A DNA stretch of 64,000 nt. Origin: CBDAQD01 sp965275905 (lineage in GTDB: Bacteria; Pseudomonadota; Alphaproteobacteria; Rhizobiales; JAJFHC01). Below, one piece after another: positions 1 through 9,213 of this stretch. The notes beneath the pieces are model-generated. The model was given only the letters and a program-made list of their open reading frames with translations, searched no databases and was not told where the DNA came from. Location: the NCBI GenBank assembly GCA_965275905.1, contig CBDHYJ010000078.1, forward strand, positions 1 to 64,000, written 5' to 3'. How positions within the stretch are numbered: position 1 is the stretch's first letter; each line of letters starts with the position of its first letter. The position numbers were made by a program, and so were the translations under genes.

Positions 1-1181
1 TGTCCCGCGTCCAACCGTCCGCAACCATCGCCGTTTCGACGAAGGCCGCCGAGCTTAAAGCAGCCGGCCGCGACGTCATCGGCCTGGGCGCCGGCGAACC
101 CGACTTCGATACGCCGGACAACATCAAGGCCGCCGCGATCGAGGCTATCAATGCGGGCAAGACGAAATACACGGCCGTGGACGGTATCCCGGAACTGAAG
201 CAGGCGATCTGCGCCAAGTTCAAGCGCGAGAACGGCCTCGACTACGCGCCGTCCCAGGCGTTCGTGGCGCCGGGCGGCAAGCCGATCATCTACAACGCCA
301 TGATGGCGACGCTGAATGCGGGCGACGAGGTGATCATCCCCGCGCCCTACTGGGTGTCCTATCCGGATATCGCGCTGCTTGCCGGCGGCGAGCCGGTTAT
401 CGTCGACACCACGATCGAAAACGGCTTCAAGATGACCGCCGACGCGCTTGAGGCGGCGATTACCCCCAAGACCAAGTGGCTGATCTTCAACTCGCCGTCG
501 AACCCGACCGGCGGGGCCTACACGCGCGACGAGCTCAAGGCGCTGACCGACGTGCTCGTGAGGCATCCGCATGTCTGGGTGCTGACCGACGACATGTACG
601 AGCACCTGACCTATGACGACTTCGAGTTCACGACCCCGGCTCAGGTCGAGCCTGCGCTCTACGACCGCACGCTGACCATGAACGGGGTCTCCAAGGCCTA
701 TGCCATGACCGGCTGGCGGATCGGCTATTGCGCGGGGCCGGAAGACCTCATCAAGGCCATGCGCAAGATCCAGTCGCAGTCGACCTCGAACCCGACCAGC
801 ATTTCGCAGTGGGCGGCGGTCGAGGCGCTGAACGGACCGCAGGACTTCATCCCGGAGCGTGCCAAGGTGTTCAAGGAGCGCCGCGATCTCGTGGTCTCCA
901 TGCTCAACCAGGCGACCGGCATCGACTGCCCGACGCCGGAGGGCGCGTTTTACGTCTATCCGAGCTGCGCCGGCTGCATGGGCAAGACCACGCCGGAAGG
1001 CAAGACGCTCGAGACCGACGAGGACTTCGTGACCGCGCTGCTCGAGAACGAGGGCGTGGCCGTGGTGCACGGTGCGGCGTTCGGCCTGTCGCCGTTCTTC
1101 CGCGTGTCCTACGCGACATCGACGGAAGCGCTTGAGGACGCCTGCCAGCGGATCCAGCGGTTCTGCGCGTCGCTGAGTTAA
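1..1181 (+). CDS. aatA: Aspartate aminotransferase (class I PLP aminotransferase), 5' end outside the window
   Basis: PLP-dependent enzyme exchanging the amino group between aspartate and 2-oxoglutarate in the cytoplasm. The reading frame is open from base 3, where it reads SRVQPSATIAVSTKAAELK, close to the usual N-terminus, so only about eight residues are missing. Visible family marks are GLGAGEPDFDTP near the N-terminus, NSPSNPTGG in the middle and SKAYAMTGWRIGY, whose lysine codon (693-695) is the expected PLP Schiff-base residue. About 400 residues in total, the normal size for the AatA (subgroup I-gamma) family. The next gene is convergent and ends 10 bases after this stop. Substrate specificity within the aspartate/prephenate aminotransferase group is inferred. 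Confidence 0.93.
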   Translation, partial: SRVQPSATIAVSTKAAELKAAGRDVIGLGAGEPDFDTPDNIKAAAIEAINAGKTKYTAVDGIPELKQAICAKFKRENGLDYAPSQAFVAPGGKPIIYNAMMATLNAGDEVIIPAPYWVSYPDIALLAGGEPVIVDTTIENGFKMTADALEAAITPKTKWLIFNSPSNPTGGAYTRDELKALTDVLVRHPHVWVLTDDMYEHLTYDDFEFTTPAQVEPALYDRTLTMNGVSKAYAMTGWRIGYCAGPEDLIKAMRKIQSQSTSNPTSISQWAAVEALNGPQDFIPERAKVFKERRDLVVSMLNQATGIDCPTPEGAFYVYPSCAGCMGKTTPEGKTLETDEDFVTALLENEGVAVVHGAAFGLSPFFRVSYATSTEALEDACQRIQRFCASLS

Positions 1182-1190
1182 AGTCCGAGC

Positions 1191-2552
1191 CTAAATCTCG
1201 CAGACGTAGTCGAAGATCTTGCCGCTGGAGGCCTGCTGGATGCTCTCCCGGCGGACGTAGCTGACCTCGACGTCGACGCCGAGCGACTTGCGGATGTGAT
1301 CCGTCATGCCGTCGAAGTCCGGCTCGCCGCCACCGTCGCCCGGGACATAGCGCACCTCGATCTCATTCGACCCGATCTGGGCGATCTGCCAGGCGGCGGC
1401 GCCGAGGAACTGCAGGATGTACTTTGACCGGAAGTCCGGCAGCATCTTCGTGCCGTCGGGGAAGCAGAACATGTGACGGACACGGCCGGCGATTTTGTTG
1501 ATGACCGGCAGGTGCCGCCCGCAGGTGCTGGGTTCGCCGACCTCGACCAGATCGCCAAGGCGGTACCGGATCAGCGGCTGGGCGTAATTGTGCATGGTGG
1601 TCAGCACCACCTGGCCGGTCTCGCCCGGCTTACACTGGCGGCCGTCCGCGTCGAGCACCTCGACGACCACGGTCTCGTTCATGAGGTGATAGCCCGGCCC
1701 GTGCGGGCGCTGGAGCGCGATCAGGCCGCATTCGGTGGCGCTGTAATTGTCATAGACCCCGGCACCGAACGCCGCGGTGATCCTGTCGCGAATATCCTCG
1801 GTCACCATCTCGCCGTAGGGCAGCACCATCTCCAGGCTCGGCAGCGTCAGGCCCTTGGCCAGAAAGTGGTCGGCCAGCGCACGGGCGTTGGTCGGAAACG
1901 TGCTCAGGTAAGCTGGTTCGTGGCGCATCAGCCATTCGGCCTGCTGATGGACCGGCGTCATCTGGTTGAGGCGGACAAGGGGACCGGGGTTGCCGTTCTC
2001 CGGCCTGATGCCGGTCCAGGCCTTGCGAACGATGCCCTGGGGATATTCGGCCTTGCCGATATTCATCGGCTTGATCGAGGCCAATTTTTTCGCCGGATCG
2101 AGGCCGGCCCAGGCGATCATCCGGCTTTCCAGGGCATTCTTCATGAGGCCGGAGAACCGGGTCGAGACGATTTCCAGCGGGATTCCGGTCGATCCGGAGG
2201 ACGTCTCGCGACTTATGGGCTTGTGGCGTTCGGGAATGGCCGTGCTCATGAGCCGGTCACCCTCGGCAAGCAGATCGCTGCGGGACATGGTCGGCACCAT
2301 GGTCCAGCGTTCCCAGCGGCCCTGCGGCGCCCCGTCGAACAGGGGGGCGAGCCGGTCGGCATAGAAGGGCACGGTCTTGTATGCGTGGACGAGCAGAGGG
2401 GCCAGCGTACGCCGCCGGTAGTGCATGAGTTCCTCAGGCGTCATCCACTGGCTCTGATCGAGCCTTTCGCGCAACTGGACGCCGAGGTCGCGGATCGTTT
2501 CGCGGTCGACCACGTTCGGCGGGAGTGCCGATTTATCTGCTGTCTGCGCCAT
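1191..2552 (-). CDS. PaaK/CapK-like adenylate-forming enzyme (phenylacetate-CoA ligase family)
   Basis: Cytoplasmic member of the ANL superfamily. It carries the ATP-binding loop SSGSTGIPLEI, a second family motif YSATECGLIALQ, and the core-to-C-lobe hinge region around LIRYRLGDLVEVGE. I chose the ATG at 2552 (protein MAQTADKSALPP) because the longer frame to 2618 adds an unlikely leader rich in Cys and Trp. The protein is about 453 residues, similar to PaaK and CapK relatives. No phenylacetate pathway genes are nearby, so the acyl substrate is unknown; CapK-type proteins also act in surface polysaccharide and lipid modification. It faces aatA convergently and is divergent from the EF-G-like gene. 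Confidence 0.8.
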   Translation of the reverse strand: MAQTADKSALPPNVVDRETIRDLGVQLRERLDQSQWMTPEELMHYRRRTLAPLLVHAYKTVPFYADRLAPLFDGAPQGRWERWTMVPTMSRSDLLAEGDRLMSTAIPERHKPISRETSSGSTGIPLEIVSTRFSGLMKNALESRMIAWAGLDPAKKLASIKPMNIGKAEYPQGIVRKAWTGIRPENGNPGPLVRLNQMTPVHQQAEWLMRHEPAYLSTFPTNARALADHFLAKGLTLPSLEMVLPYGEMVTEDIRDRITAAFGAGVYDNYSATECGLIALQRPHGPGYHLMNETVVVEVLDADGRQCKPGETGQVVLTTMHNYAQPLIRYRLGDLVEVGEPSTCGRHLPVINKIAGRVRHMFCFPDGTKMLPDFRSKYILQFLGAAAWQIAQIGSNEIEVRYVPGDGGGEPDFDGMTDHIRKSLGVDVEVSYVRRESIQQASSGKIFDYVCEI

Positions 2553-2798
2553 TTTCCCGCTGGATTCGAGATGTTGCCCAATGAACCCGAAATGCCAGTC
2601 GCGACAGCAAGTTAGCAATCGCCAATTCGTGCCGCCGCAGGCATAACCTAAGCATTCTTTGCCGCCGGCGTTAAGACTTGTCGGGTATTGGTGCTTGCAT
2701 CTTGTTCAAAAGACTGGGACCATCGTGTCCGGACTGCAACACAACTGACAAAAAAATGTCATGTCCGACCCTTGACCGCTAACCAAGGGAGGAAAACG

Positions 2799-4853
2799 AT
2801 GGACCAACAAAGCGGCAATCAAGCCCGGGGTCCGCGGTGCATTGCATTGGTGGGCCCCTACCTCAGCGGCAAAACGACACTTCTCGAAAGCATTCTGGCC
2901 CGTAACGGGACAATCACACGACAAGGCAAGACCAACGAAGGCAATACGGTCGGCGACGCTTCGCCCGAGGCCCGCGCTCACGGTATGAGCGTGGAAGTGA
3001 ATGTGGCAACGACCGAGTTCCTCGACGAATCCTATACATTCGTGGACTGCCCGGGTTCCGTGGAATTCCAGCAGGAACAGGCCGCGGTGCTGGCTGGCGT
3101 CGATGCCGCGGTTGTGGTGTTCGAGCCTGACGACAAGAAAATTCCGGCACTGCAGCTCATCCTGAAGGAACTGGATGAGCAGGGGATTCCTCACTTTCTC
3201 TTCATCAACAAGATCGACAAGGCCGAGGGCCGCATTCGGGACATGCTCGAAATGCTGCAGCCGGCCAGTTCACGGCCGCTTGTCCTGCGCCAGATCCCGA
3301 TCTGGGAGAACGGCATCGCGACCGGCTTCGTCGACCTGGCACTGGAGCGCGCTTTCGTCTACCGCGAGCATGCCGCCAGCGAGGTCATCGACCTGCCGGA
3401 TGCCGTGAGCGAGCGGAACGCCGAAGCGCGCTTCGCGATGCTCGAAAAGCTCGCCGACTATGACGACGAACTCATGGAAGCGCTGCTTGAGGACATGGAG
3501 CCGCCGCGCGACCAGGTGTTCGACGACCTGTCGCGCGAACTGGCGGAAGGACAGATCTGTCCGGTCCTGCTCGGGTCGGCCGAGAATGGCAACGGCATCC
3601 TGAGGATGCTCAAGGCCCTGCGTCACGAGTCGCCGGACGTCGAGTCAACGGCGAAGCGTCTCGGTATCGACGGCAGCTCCGAGAGCATTGTCCAGATCAT
3701 GAAGACGTTCCACACGACTCATGGCGGCAAGCTGTCGCTCGCCCGTGTCCTGACCGGCGAAGTCGGCGACGGCACGGTGCTCTACGGACGCGAAGGCGAG
3801 GATGAACGCGTTTCCGGCGTGTTCCAGTTGCTCGGCCAGGAGCCGACCAAGGTCGGAACGGTGGGCGCTGGCGCCACGGTGGCGCTGGGGCGCATGGACT
3901 CCGTTGTGACCGGGGAGACGCTCTCCACGGCCAAGGGCAGCACCGATCAGCTCCATCCGCTGGCATCGTCGGCCGGCGTCCTGGGCCTCGCCATCACGGC
4001 GCAGGAGCGCAAGGACGAGGTCAAGCTCTCCACGGCGTTGGGCAAGATCATCGAGGAAGATCCGTCGATCTCGCTTGATCACAACGCCGACACCAATGAA
4101 ATGGTGATATGGGGGCAGGGCGAGATGCATCTGCGTGTCACGCTCGAGCGCCTGCAGGGCAAGTACGGTATTGCCGCCGAGACGCGGCCCCGCCGGGTGC
4201 CCTACAAGGAGACGATCCGCAAGACGACGACGATACGCGGCCGCCACAAGAAACAGAGCGGCGGGCACGGTCAGTTCGGCGACGTGGTGGTGGACATCAA
4301 GCCGCTGCCGCGCGGGTCCGGCTTCGAATTCTCCGACACCATCACCGGTGGCGTGGTGCCCAAGCAGTACATTCCGGCTGTCGAAAACGGCATCAAGGAA
4401 TATCTGAGCTCCGGCCCGATGGGTTTCCCCGTGGTCGATGTCGCGGTCGTGCTGACGGACGGGTCCTATCATTCGGTGGATTCTTCCGAACAGGCGTTCA
4501 AGACGGCCGGGCGCATTGCCATGTCGGAAGGCCTGCCGCAGTGCTCGCCGGTTCTGCTGGAGCCGATTCTCGCGGTCGAGGTTGCCGTGCCGTCCGAAGC
4601 GACCGCCCGGATCAACCAGATCGTGACGGGACACCGCGGGCAGATCCTCGGCTTCGACGCCCGCGAGGGCTGGTCCGGCTGGGACGTGGTCAATGCGCAC
4701 ATTCCCGAAGCGGAAATGCAGAACCTGATCGTTGAACTGCGCTCGGCGACCGCCGGTGTCGGCACGTTCACGGCCCAGTTCGACCATCTTTCGGAACTGA
4801 CCGGCAAGCTGGCCGAGCAGGTGCTCGCCGATAACAGCGCCCAGGCGGCGTAG
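2799..4853 (+). CDS. Elongation factor G-like translational GTPase (EF-G paralogue)
   Basis: 684-residue EF-G-shaped GTPase. Its G1 loop reads GPYLSGKTT instead of the canonical AHIDAGKTT, the G3 motif is DCPGS instead of DTPGH, and the G4 motif NKID is intact. The middle contains the EF-G domain III-IV signature GQGEMHL and a domain IV segment starting near GGHGQFGDVVVD. The start at 2799 follows GGGAGGAAAACG, a strong ribosome binding site; the track frame from 2688 is longer but lacks one. This belongs to the EF-G-like family found beside normal FusA in many alphaproteobacteria, whose role is poorly defined. The histidine that activates water in EF-G is serine here, so GTP hydrolysis may be slow or differently triggered. 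Followed by a clear terminator. Confidence 0.9.
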   Translation: MDQQSGNQARGPRCIALVGPYLSGKTTLLESILARNGTITRQGKTNEGNTVGDASPEARAHGMSVEVNVATTEFLDESYTFVDCPGSVEFQQEQAAVLAGVDAAVVVFEPDDKKIPALQLILKELDEQGIPHFLFINKIDKAEGRIRDMLEMLQPASSRPLVLRQIPIWENGIATGFVDLALERAFVYREHAASEVIDLPDAVSERNAEARFAMLEKLADYDDELMEALLEDMEPPRDQVFDDLSRELAEGQICPVLLGSAENGNGILRMLKALRHESPDVESTAKRLGIDGSSESIVQIMKTFHTTHGGKLSLARVLTGEVGDGTVLYGREGEDERVSGVFQLLGQEPTKVGTVGAGATVALGRMDSVVTGETLSTAKGSTDQLHPLASSAGVLGLAITAQERKDEVKLSTALGKIIEEDPSISLDHNADTNEMVIWGQGEMHLRVTLERLQGKYGIAAETRPRRVPYKETIRKTTTIRGRHKKQSGGHGQFGDVVVDIKPLPRGSGFEFSDTITGGVVPKQYIPAVENGIKEYLSSGPMGFPVVDVAVVLTDGSYHSVDSSEQAFKTAGRIAMSEGLPQCSPVLLEPILAVEVAVPSEATARINQIVTGHRGQILGFDAREGWSGWDVVNAHIPEAEMQNLIVELRSATAGVGTFTAQFDHLSELTGKLAEQVLADNSAQAA

Positions 4854-4875
4854 TTTCGGCAACCGGACATGAATG

Positions 4876-4908
4876 ACCCGCGCCGCTTGATGCGGCGCGG
4901 GTTTTTTT
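4876..4908 (+). terminator. Rho-independent terminator of the EF-G-like gene
   Basis: Perfect 11-bp GC-rich stem (4876-4886 with 4892-4902), five-base loop, then a run of seven T, beginning 22 bases after the EF-G-like stop codon. Confidence 0.9.
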
Positions 4909-5015
4909 GTGCCGGTGCGGGCGGCGCTCACGACAACCTCTCGCAGGCGTGATTTGCTTCTCTTGGCCGGCACGATTAATTGGCAGACGGATAATTGCAT
5001 GCGGGAGTGAGGCAC

Positions 5016-5984
5016 GTGCTTATCAAGTCGATCAGACCTTGGGACCTTCCGGAGTCGCAGGCAACGCCTGAAGACGTCTTTCTCAACCGTCGGCAGTTCC
5101 TGGCGGCAGGAGGGGCCGCGGCCGCGATCGGGACATTCGGCCCGGCGAGCCTGCAGGCGGCATTCGCCGAGACACCCGATCCGACGGCCGACCTCTATCC
5201 GGCCGCGCGCAACGAGATGTACAAGCTCATGCGCGCCATCACGCCGGAAGAGGTGAACTCCAAGTACAACAACTTCTATGAATTCGGCTCCCACAAGAGC
5301 ATCGCCAACGCGGCGCAGAAGCTGCCCACCCGGCCATGGGAAGTGAAGATCGACGGCGAGGTCGAGAAGGAAATGACCATCGGGATCGATGGCCTGATCC
5401 GCAAGATGACGCTGGAGGAACGGCTCTACCGGCATCGTTGCGTCGAGGCCTGGTCGATGACGATCCCGTGGTCCGGCTTCCCCATGAAGGCATTGGTGGA
5501 TCTCGCCAAACCCCTTTCGTCGGCGAAATACGTCCGCATGGAGACGTTCATGAATCCGAAGGTCGCCCGCGGCCAGCGCGCGACCTGGTATCCATGGCCC
5601 TACGTGGAGGGGCTGACGATGGCGGAGGCGACCAACGATCTCACGTTCCTTGTCACCGGCGCCTACGGTAAGCCTGTTGCCAAGCAGTTTGGCGCGCCGC
5701 TGCGTCTCGCGGTGCCGTGGAAGTACGGTTTCAAGTCCATAAAATCGATTGTCCGGTTCGAGTTCACCAGCGAGCGGCCCAAGAGCTTCTGGGAAGCGAT
5801 CCTGCCGGCGGAATACGGCTTCTGGGCCAATGTGAATCCGGAAGTGCCGCATCCGCGCTGGAGCCAGGCCTCCGAACGGGTGCTGGGTACCTCGGACAAG
5901 ATTCCGACCGTTCTCTACAACGGCTACGGCGAACAGGTCGCGGACCTTTACAAGGGCCTGACCGACGAAAGACTCTTCATGTGA
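5016..5984 (+). CDS. msrP: Protein-methionine-sulfoxide reductase catalytic subunit MsrP (YedY type)
   Basis: Periplasmic molybdopterin enzyme that repairs oxidised methionines in exported proteins. A twin-arginine signal, NRRQFLAAGG, followed by a hydrophobic stretch ends near QAAFAE. The molybdenum-ligand cysteine lies in YRHRCVEAWSMTIPW. The C-terminal part carries PHPRWSQASERVLG, a strong family signature. I chose GTG at 5016 (MLIKSIRPWDLPE) because homologues begin at this point and GAGTGAGGCAC precedes it; the ATG at 4995 would add seven residues. Length 322 aa is normal. The usual membrane haem partner MsrQ is not adjacent and not in this window. Confidence 0.92.
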   Translation: MLIKSIRPWDLPESQATPEDVFLNRRQFLAAGGAAAAIGTFGPASLQAAFAETPDPTADLYPAARNEMYKLMRAITPEEVNSKYNNFYEFGSHKSIANAAQKLPTRPWEVKIDGEVEKEMTIGIDGLIRKMTLEERLYRHRCVEAWSMTIPWSGFPMKALVDLAKPLSSAKYVRMETFMNPKVARGQRATWYPWPYVEGLTMAEATNDLTFLVTGAYGKPVAKQFGAPLRLAVPWKYGFKSIKSIVRFEFTSERPKSFWEAILPAEYGFWANVNPEVPHPRWSQASERVLGTSDKIPTVLYNGYGEQVADLYKGLTDERLFM

Positions 5985-6009
5985 TTGCGACACGGCTTGG
6001 CGGGGAATG

Positions 6010-6043
6010 AAAAAAAACCGGGTTCTCTTTCGAGAACCCGGTT
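6010..6043 (-). terminator. Stem-loop with T tract on the minus strand
   Basis: 12-bp perfect stem (6016-6027 with 6032-6043), four-base loop, and a seven-base T run on the minus strand (6011-6017 read as A on plus, partly inside the stem). It lies between msrP and the convergent LysR gene and probably terminates the latter; as a hairpin it can also act for msrP, though that side has no T run. Confidence 0.6.
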
Positions 6044-6279
6044 GCAAGTGCATTTCGCGCCCAATTGGGCGAAGGGACGGTCAACCTGGTGAGGGGGACG
6101 GTTGACCTTGCGGCGGAAAGTTTGCAAGGGGAGGGAGTAACTCCCGCCGCTGCTCTCAACGAGCTATAAGTCTATTTGGCGCTTTTTATGGCGTTGCACA
6201 AGGCCGCCCGCCGCATGGGAGCCATGCAATAGGTGCATGGCTTGTCACACAGCAGACACATTGCCTGCGAGAGCGCCGG

Positions 6280-7173
6280 TCAGAACGACCACTGTTTGGC
6301 CTTGGACAGGAGGAAATCGCGGAAAACGGCCACGCGCTTGGACGCCCGCAGTTCTTCCGGATACACGAAATAGGTGTCGAATTCCGGTGCTCCGATATCC
6401 TCAAGGATACGGATGAGGCCGGTTGACTGGCCGACGACAATGTAATCCGGCAGGGCGGCGATCCCGACCCCGGACTGTGCCGCGCGTTTCAGGCCGTAGA
6501 CATTGTTGATGCGCAGCACCGGTTCGCGGCGCTGCCCGTCGCTGCGGCCCGCAACCTCAAGCCAGTTGATGTCGTTCAGATACGTCGGCGAGGACGGACC
6601 GAATGTCAGCAGCTTGTGGTTGTCGAGGTCTTCCGCACAGGACGGCATGCCGTAACGCTTGAGATATTCCGGTGCCGCATAGACGTGATGATGCACGGTG
6701 AACAGCTTGCGCTGGATCAGATCGGGCTGGACCGGCTGTCTGAGCCGTATCGCGACGTCCGCTTCGCGCATGCTGAGGTCGAGTTCGGCATCTTCAAGTA
6801 GCAGATGAACGCTGATGTCCGGGTAAAGTTCGACAAATTCGGAGATCCGCGGCGTCAGCCAGTTCGATCCCAGGCCGACGGTCGTCGTGATCCGCAGTTC
6901 GCCGAACGGCTTCTCCTTGGAATCCATGAGGCGGGTCTGTGCCGCGGCCAGTTTGGTGAACACGTCGTGTGCCGTGCGGTACAGCATCTCGCCCTGCTCG
7001 GTCAGGATCAGGCCGCGGGCATGGCGATGAAACAGCGGGACCTTCAGGTCGGCCTCAAGCGAACCGATCTGGCGGCTCACCGCCGACTGGCTCAGGCCGA
7101 GGTCTTCGCCGGCATGCGTGAAACTTCCGGCATCCGCCACCGAATGAAATATGCGAAGTTTGTCCCAATCCAT
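6280..7173 (-). CDS. LysR-family transcriptional regulator
   Basis: 297-residue regulator. N-terminal winged helix-turn-helix: MDWDKLRIFHSVADAGSF followed by LSQSAVSRQIGSLE, then an effector-binding domain that begins near GELRITTTVGLGS. It is on the same strand as trxB and lies 110 bases downstream of it, so it may be cotranscribed; a LysR gene next to trxB is common in alphaproteobacteria. The ligand and target genes cannot be read from sequence. Start at the first ATG, which gives the normal LysR N-terminus. Confidence 0.9.
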   Translation of the reverse strand: MDWDKLRIFHSVADAGSFTHAGEDLGLSQSAVSRQIGSLEADLKVPLFHRHARGLILTEQGEMLYRTAHDVFTKLAAAQTRLMDSKEKPFGELRITTTVGLGSNWLTPRISEFVELYPDISVHLLLEDAELDLSMREADVAIRLRQPVQPDLIQRKLFTVHHHVYAAPEYLKRYGMPSCAEDLDNHKLLTFGPSSPTYLNDINWLEVAGRSDGQRREPVLRINNVYGLKRAAQSGVGIAALPDYIVVGQSTGLIRILEDIGAPEFDTYFVYPEELRASKRVAVFRDFLLSKAKQWSF

Positions 7174-7283
7174 GGTTCGGGCTTTCGTGCTTGCGTCAGA
7201 ACTCCGTCTTGCGAACGGCAGGGTCCGTTTGCCTCGACGGCTACGCGGGACTGTCGTGTGCGGCCGTGTCGCCGGTTACTCGG

Positions 7284-8246
7284 TTACTCTGCGGCCTCGC
7301 TGTGCGCGGGGAGTTCGGCGAGATACTTTTCCGCCTCAAGCGCCGCCATGCACCCCATTCCGGCAGCGGTTACCGCCTGACGGTAGATATCGTCCGTGAC
7401 GTCGCCGGCGGCGAATACGCCGGGCAGGTTGGTCTTGGTGGAGTCGGGCGCCGTCACGATGTAGTTGCCCGTCTTCATCTCAAGCTTTCCCTCGAACAGT
7501 TCCGTCGACGGCGCATGCCCGATTGCAATGAAGACACCGTCCACCGCGAGGTCGTCGGTCTCCCCGGTCGCGACGTTGCGCAGGCGGGCCCCCGTTACAC
7601 CAAGCGGCTCTTCGGTCCCAAGCACCTCGTCGAGCACGCTGTTCCAGCGCACCTCGATCTTGTCGTTGTCGAACAGGCGCTGCTGGAGAATCTTCTCAGC
7701 GCGCAGGGAGTCGCGGCGATGAACGAGGGTCACCTTGCTGGCGAAATTGGTCAGGAACAGCGCCTCTTCGACGGCCGTATTGCCGCCGCCGACCACGACG
7801 ACCTCCTTGCCGCGATAGAAGAAGCCATCGCAGGTTGCGCAGGCCGAAACACCGAAGCCCTTGAACTTCTCCTCGCTCGGCAGGTCGAGCCACTTGGCCT
7901 GCGCGCCGGTGCAGATGATGAGCGCGTCGCAGGTGTATACCTCGCCGGAATCGCCGACCAGCGTATAGGGGCGTGCCGAGAGGTCCACCGAAACGATATG
8001 GTCCTGGACCATGTTGGTGCCGACATGTTCGGCCTGTGCGCTCATCTGTTCCATCAGCCAGGGACCCTGGATGACATCGGCGAAACCCGGATAGTTCTCG
8101 ACATCCGTAGTGATGGTGAGCTGACCGCCGGGCTGGATGCCTTGGATCAGGGTCGGCTCCAGCATGGCGCGCGCCGCGTAGATGGCGGCCGTGTAGCCTG
8201 CCGGGCCCGAGCCGAGGATGATCGCTTTTGAGTGTGTGGTTGCCAT
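7284..8246 (-). CDS. trxB: Thioredoxin-disulfide reductase
   Basis: FAD- and NADPH-dependent cytoplasmic reductase of thioredoxin. The FAD-binding GSGPAGYTAAIYAARA is at the N-terminus, the redox-active CATC motif is in CATCDGFFYRGK, directly followed by the NADPH-binding VVVVGGGNTAVEEA, and the second FAD motif is GVFAAGDVTDD. 320 residues is the standard length for the low-molecular-weight bacterial enzyme. It is divergent from the Lrp gene and upstream of the LysR gene on the same strand. Confidence 0.96.
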   Translation of the reverse strand: MATTHSKAIILGSGPAGYTAAIYAARAMLEPTLIQGIQPGGQLTITTDVENYPGFADVIQGPWLMEQMSAQAEHVGTNMVQDHIVSVDLSARPYTLVGDSGEVYTCDALIICTGAQAKWLDLPSEEKFKGFGVSACATCDGFFYRGKEVVVVGGGNTAVEEALFLTNFASKVTLVHRRDSLRAEKILQQRLFDNDKIEVRWNSVLDEVLGTEEPLGVTGARLRNVATGETDDLAVDGVFIAIGHAPSTELFEGKLEMKTGNYIVTAPDSTKTNLPGVFAAGDVTDDIYRQAVTAAGMGCMAALEAEKYLAELPAHSEAAE

Positions 8247-8279
8247 GTTGCCGTCCGGACAGTCTGTTGCGGAATGCTT

Positions 8280-8308
8280 ATATAGGTTGACTCGCGACGG
8301 GCGGACAA
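8280..8308 (-). promoter_or_regulatory. Candidate sigma-70 promoter for trxB
   Basis: On the minus strand TTGTCC (8303-8308) and CTATAT (8280-8285) are separated by 17 bases, 33 bases upstream of the trxB start. Matches are partial, so this is a candidate only. Confidence 0.4.
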
Positions 8309-8474
8309 TAGCCTGACTCGTTATCCCACAAAAAGCGCATTCTGTTGAACGAGCAACGGCCTGCTTTTAACAAAAATACCCGATTTTGAAATTTTATTGC
8401 TTAAGCCGGAGTCAGATCGTGCCTATACTCGGCGCGATTGCATTTCGATTTCACCATCGCGCCAAGCTCAGGAA

Positions 8475-8963
8475 ATGAACCGCACCATCAAACTCGACGA
8501 CGTGGACTGGCGGATTCTCCGCGAGTTGCAGGGCGACGGGCGTGTCACCAATGTGGAACTGGCCCGCCGCGTCGGGATTTCGGCGCCGCCGTGCCTGCGC
8601 CGGGTCCGCGCGCTCGAAGAGGCGGGGGTGATCCGCGGCTACAGGGCGGTGCTCGACGAAAAGCTGCTCGACTTCGACGTCACGGTTTTCGCCATGGTCG
8701 GGCTGCACAGCCAGGCCGAAGCGGACCTGATTGCGTTCGAGGACGTGGTCAGAAGCTGGCCGATCGTTCGGGAATGCTACATGCTGAGCGGCGAGATCGA
8801 CTTCATCCTGAAGTGCATTGCGCCGGATCTGGCGACGTTCCAGAATTTCGTTATTCAGGAATTGACCGCGGCGCCCAACGTGGACAGCGTGAAGACGTCC
8901 CTGACAATCCGCCAGTCGAAATACGATCCGGGTGTTCCGTTCGAGACCGCCATGAGGGATTGA
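8475..8963 (+). CDS. Lrp/AsnC-family transcriptional regulator
   Basis: 162-residue protein. N-terminal helix-turn-helix (LDDVDWRILRELQGDGRVTN and VGISAPPCLRRVRALEEAG), then the ligand-binding RAM domain ending near DSVKTSLTIRQSKY. I chose the ATG at 8475, after AGGAA, because it gives the canonical Lrp N-terminus; the frame is open 26 codons further upstream. It is divergent from trxB, a conserved alphaproteobacterial arrangement. Likely senses an amino acid; which one is not visible. Confidence 0.9.
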   Translation: MNRTIKLDDVDWRILRELQGDGRVTNVELARRVGISAPPCLRRVRALEEAGVIRGYRAVLDEKLLDFDVTVFAMVGLHSQAEADLIAFEDVVRSWPIVRECYMLSGEIDFILKCIAPDLATFQNFVIQELTAAPNVDSVKTSLTIRQSKYDPGVPFETAMRD

Positions 8964-8996
8964 GCGGGCCGACCCTGGACGACGCAGGTTCGTACT

Positions 8997-9079
8997 AGAC
9001 GAACTTGACTGCCAGAACTTCGTAGCTCTTGCCGCCGCCGGGTGTCGCCACCTCGACGCTGTCGCCGACTTCCTTGCCG
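8997..9079 (-). pseudogene. Duplicated 3' end of greA (left boundary repeat of mini-island)
   Basis: 83 bases that match the last 83 bases of the greA coding region (10269-10351) at 82 positions, in the same orientation. Read on the minus strand it encodes the final 27 residues of GreA, ending SYEVLAVKFV, but with stop codon TAG where the intact gene has TGA. Upstream of position 9079 the similarity stops abruptly and AT-rich DNA begins. It is therefore a detached gene end, not a functional gene. Confidence 0.9.
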
Positions 9080-9213
9080 GTCTTCGATCAATTATTGTAT
9101 TCGCAAATTTTGTTGCTGATTAGTTCTCGACTGCCGTGTTCTTATTGTGAAGTAGTGAATTATAAATCCGTTAATTCTGTATCTGCGCTTAGAAAAGATT
9201 AGGTGTAATTAGA

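Noticed and set aside
1473..2615. 380-residue plus-strand open frame
   Set aside because: Antisense to the PaaK/CapK-like gene; no motif.
3645..6053. 802-residue minus-strand open frame
   Set aside because: It runs antisense through the EF-G-like gene and msrP, has no domain and only reflects GC-rich third-position bias.
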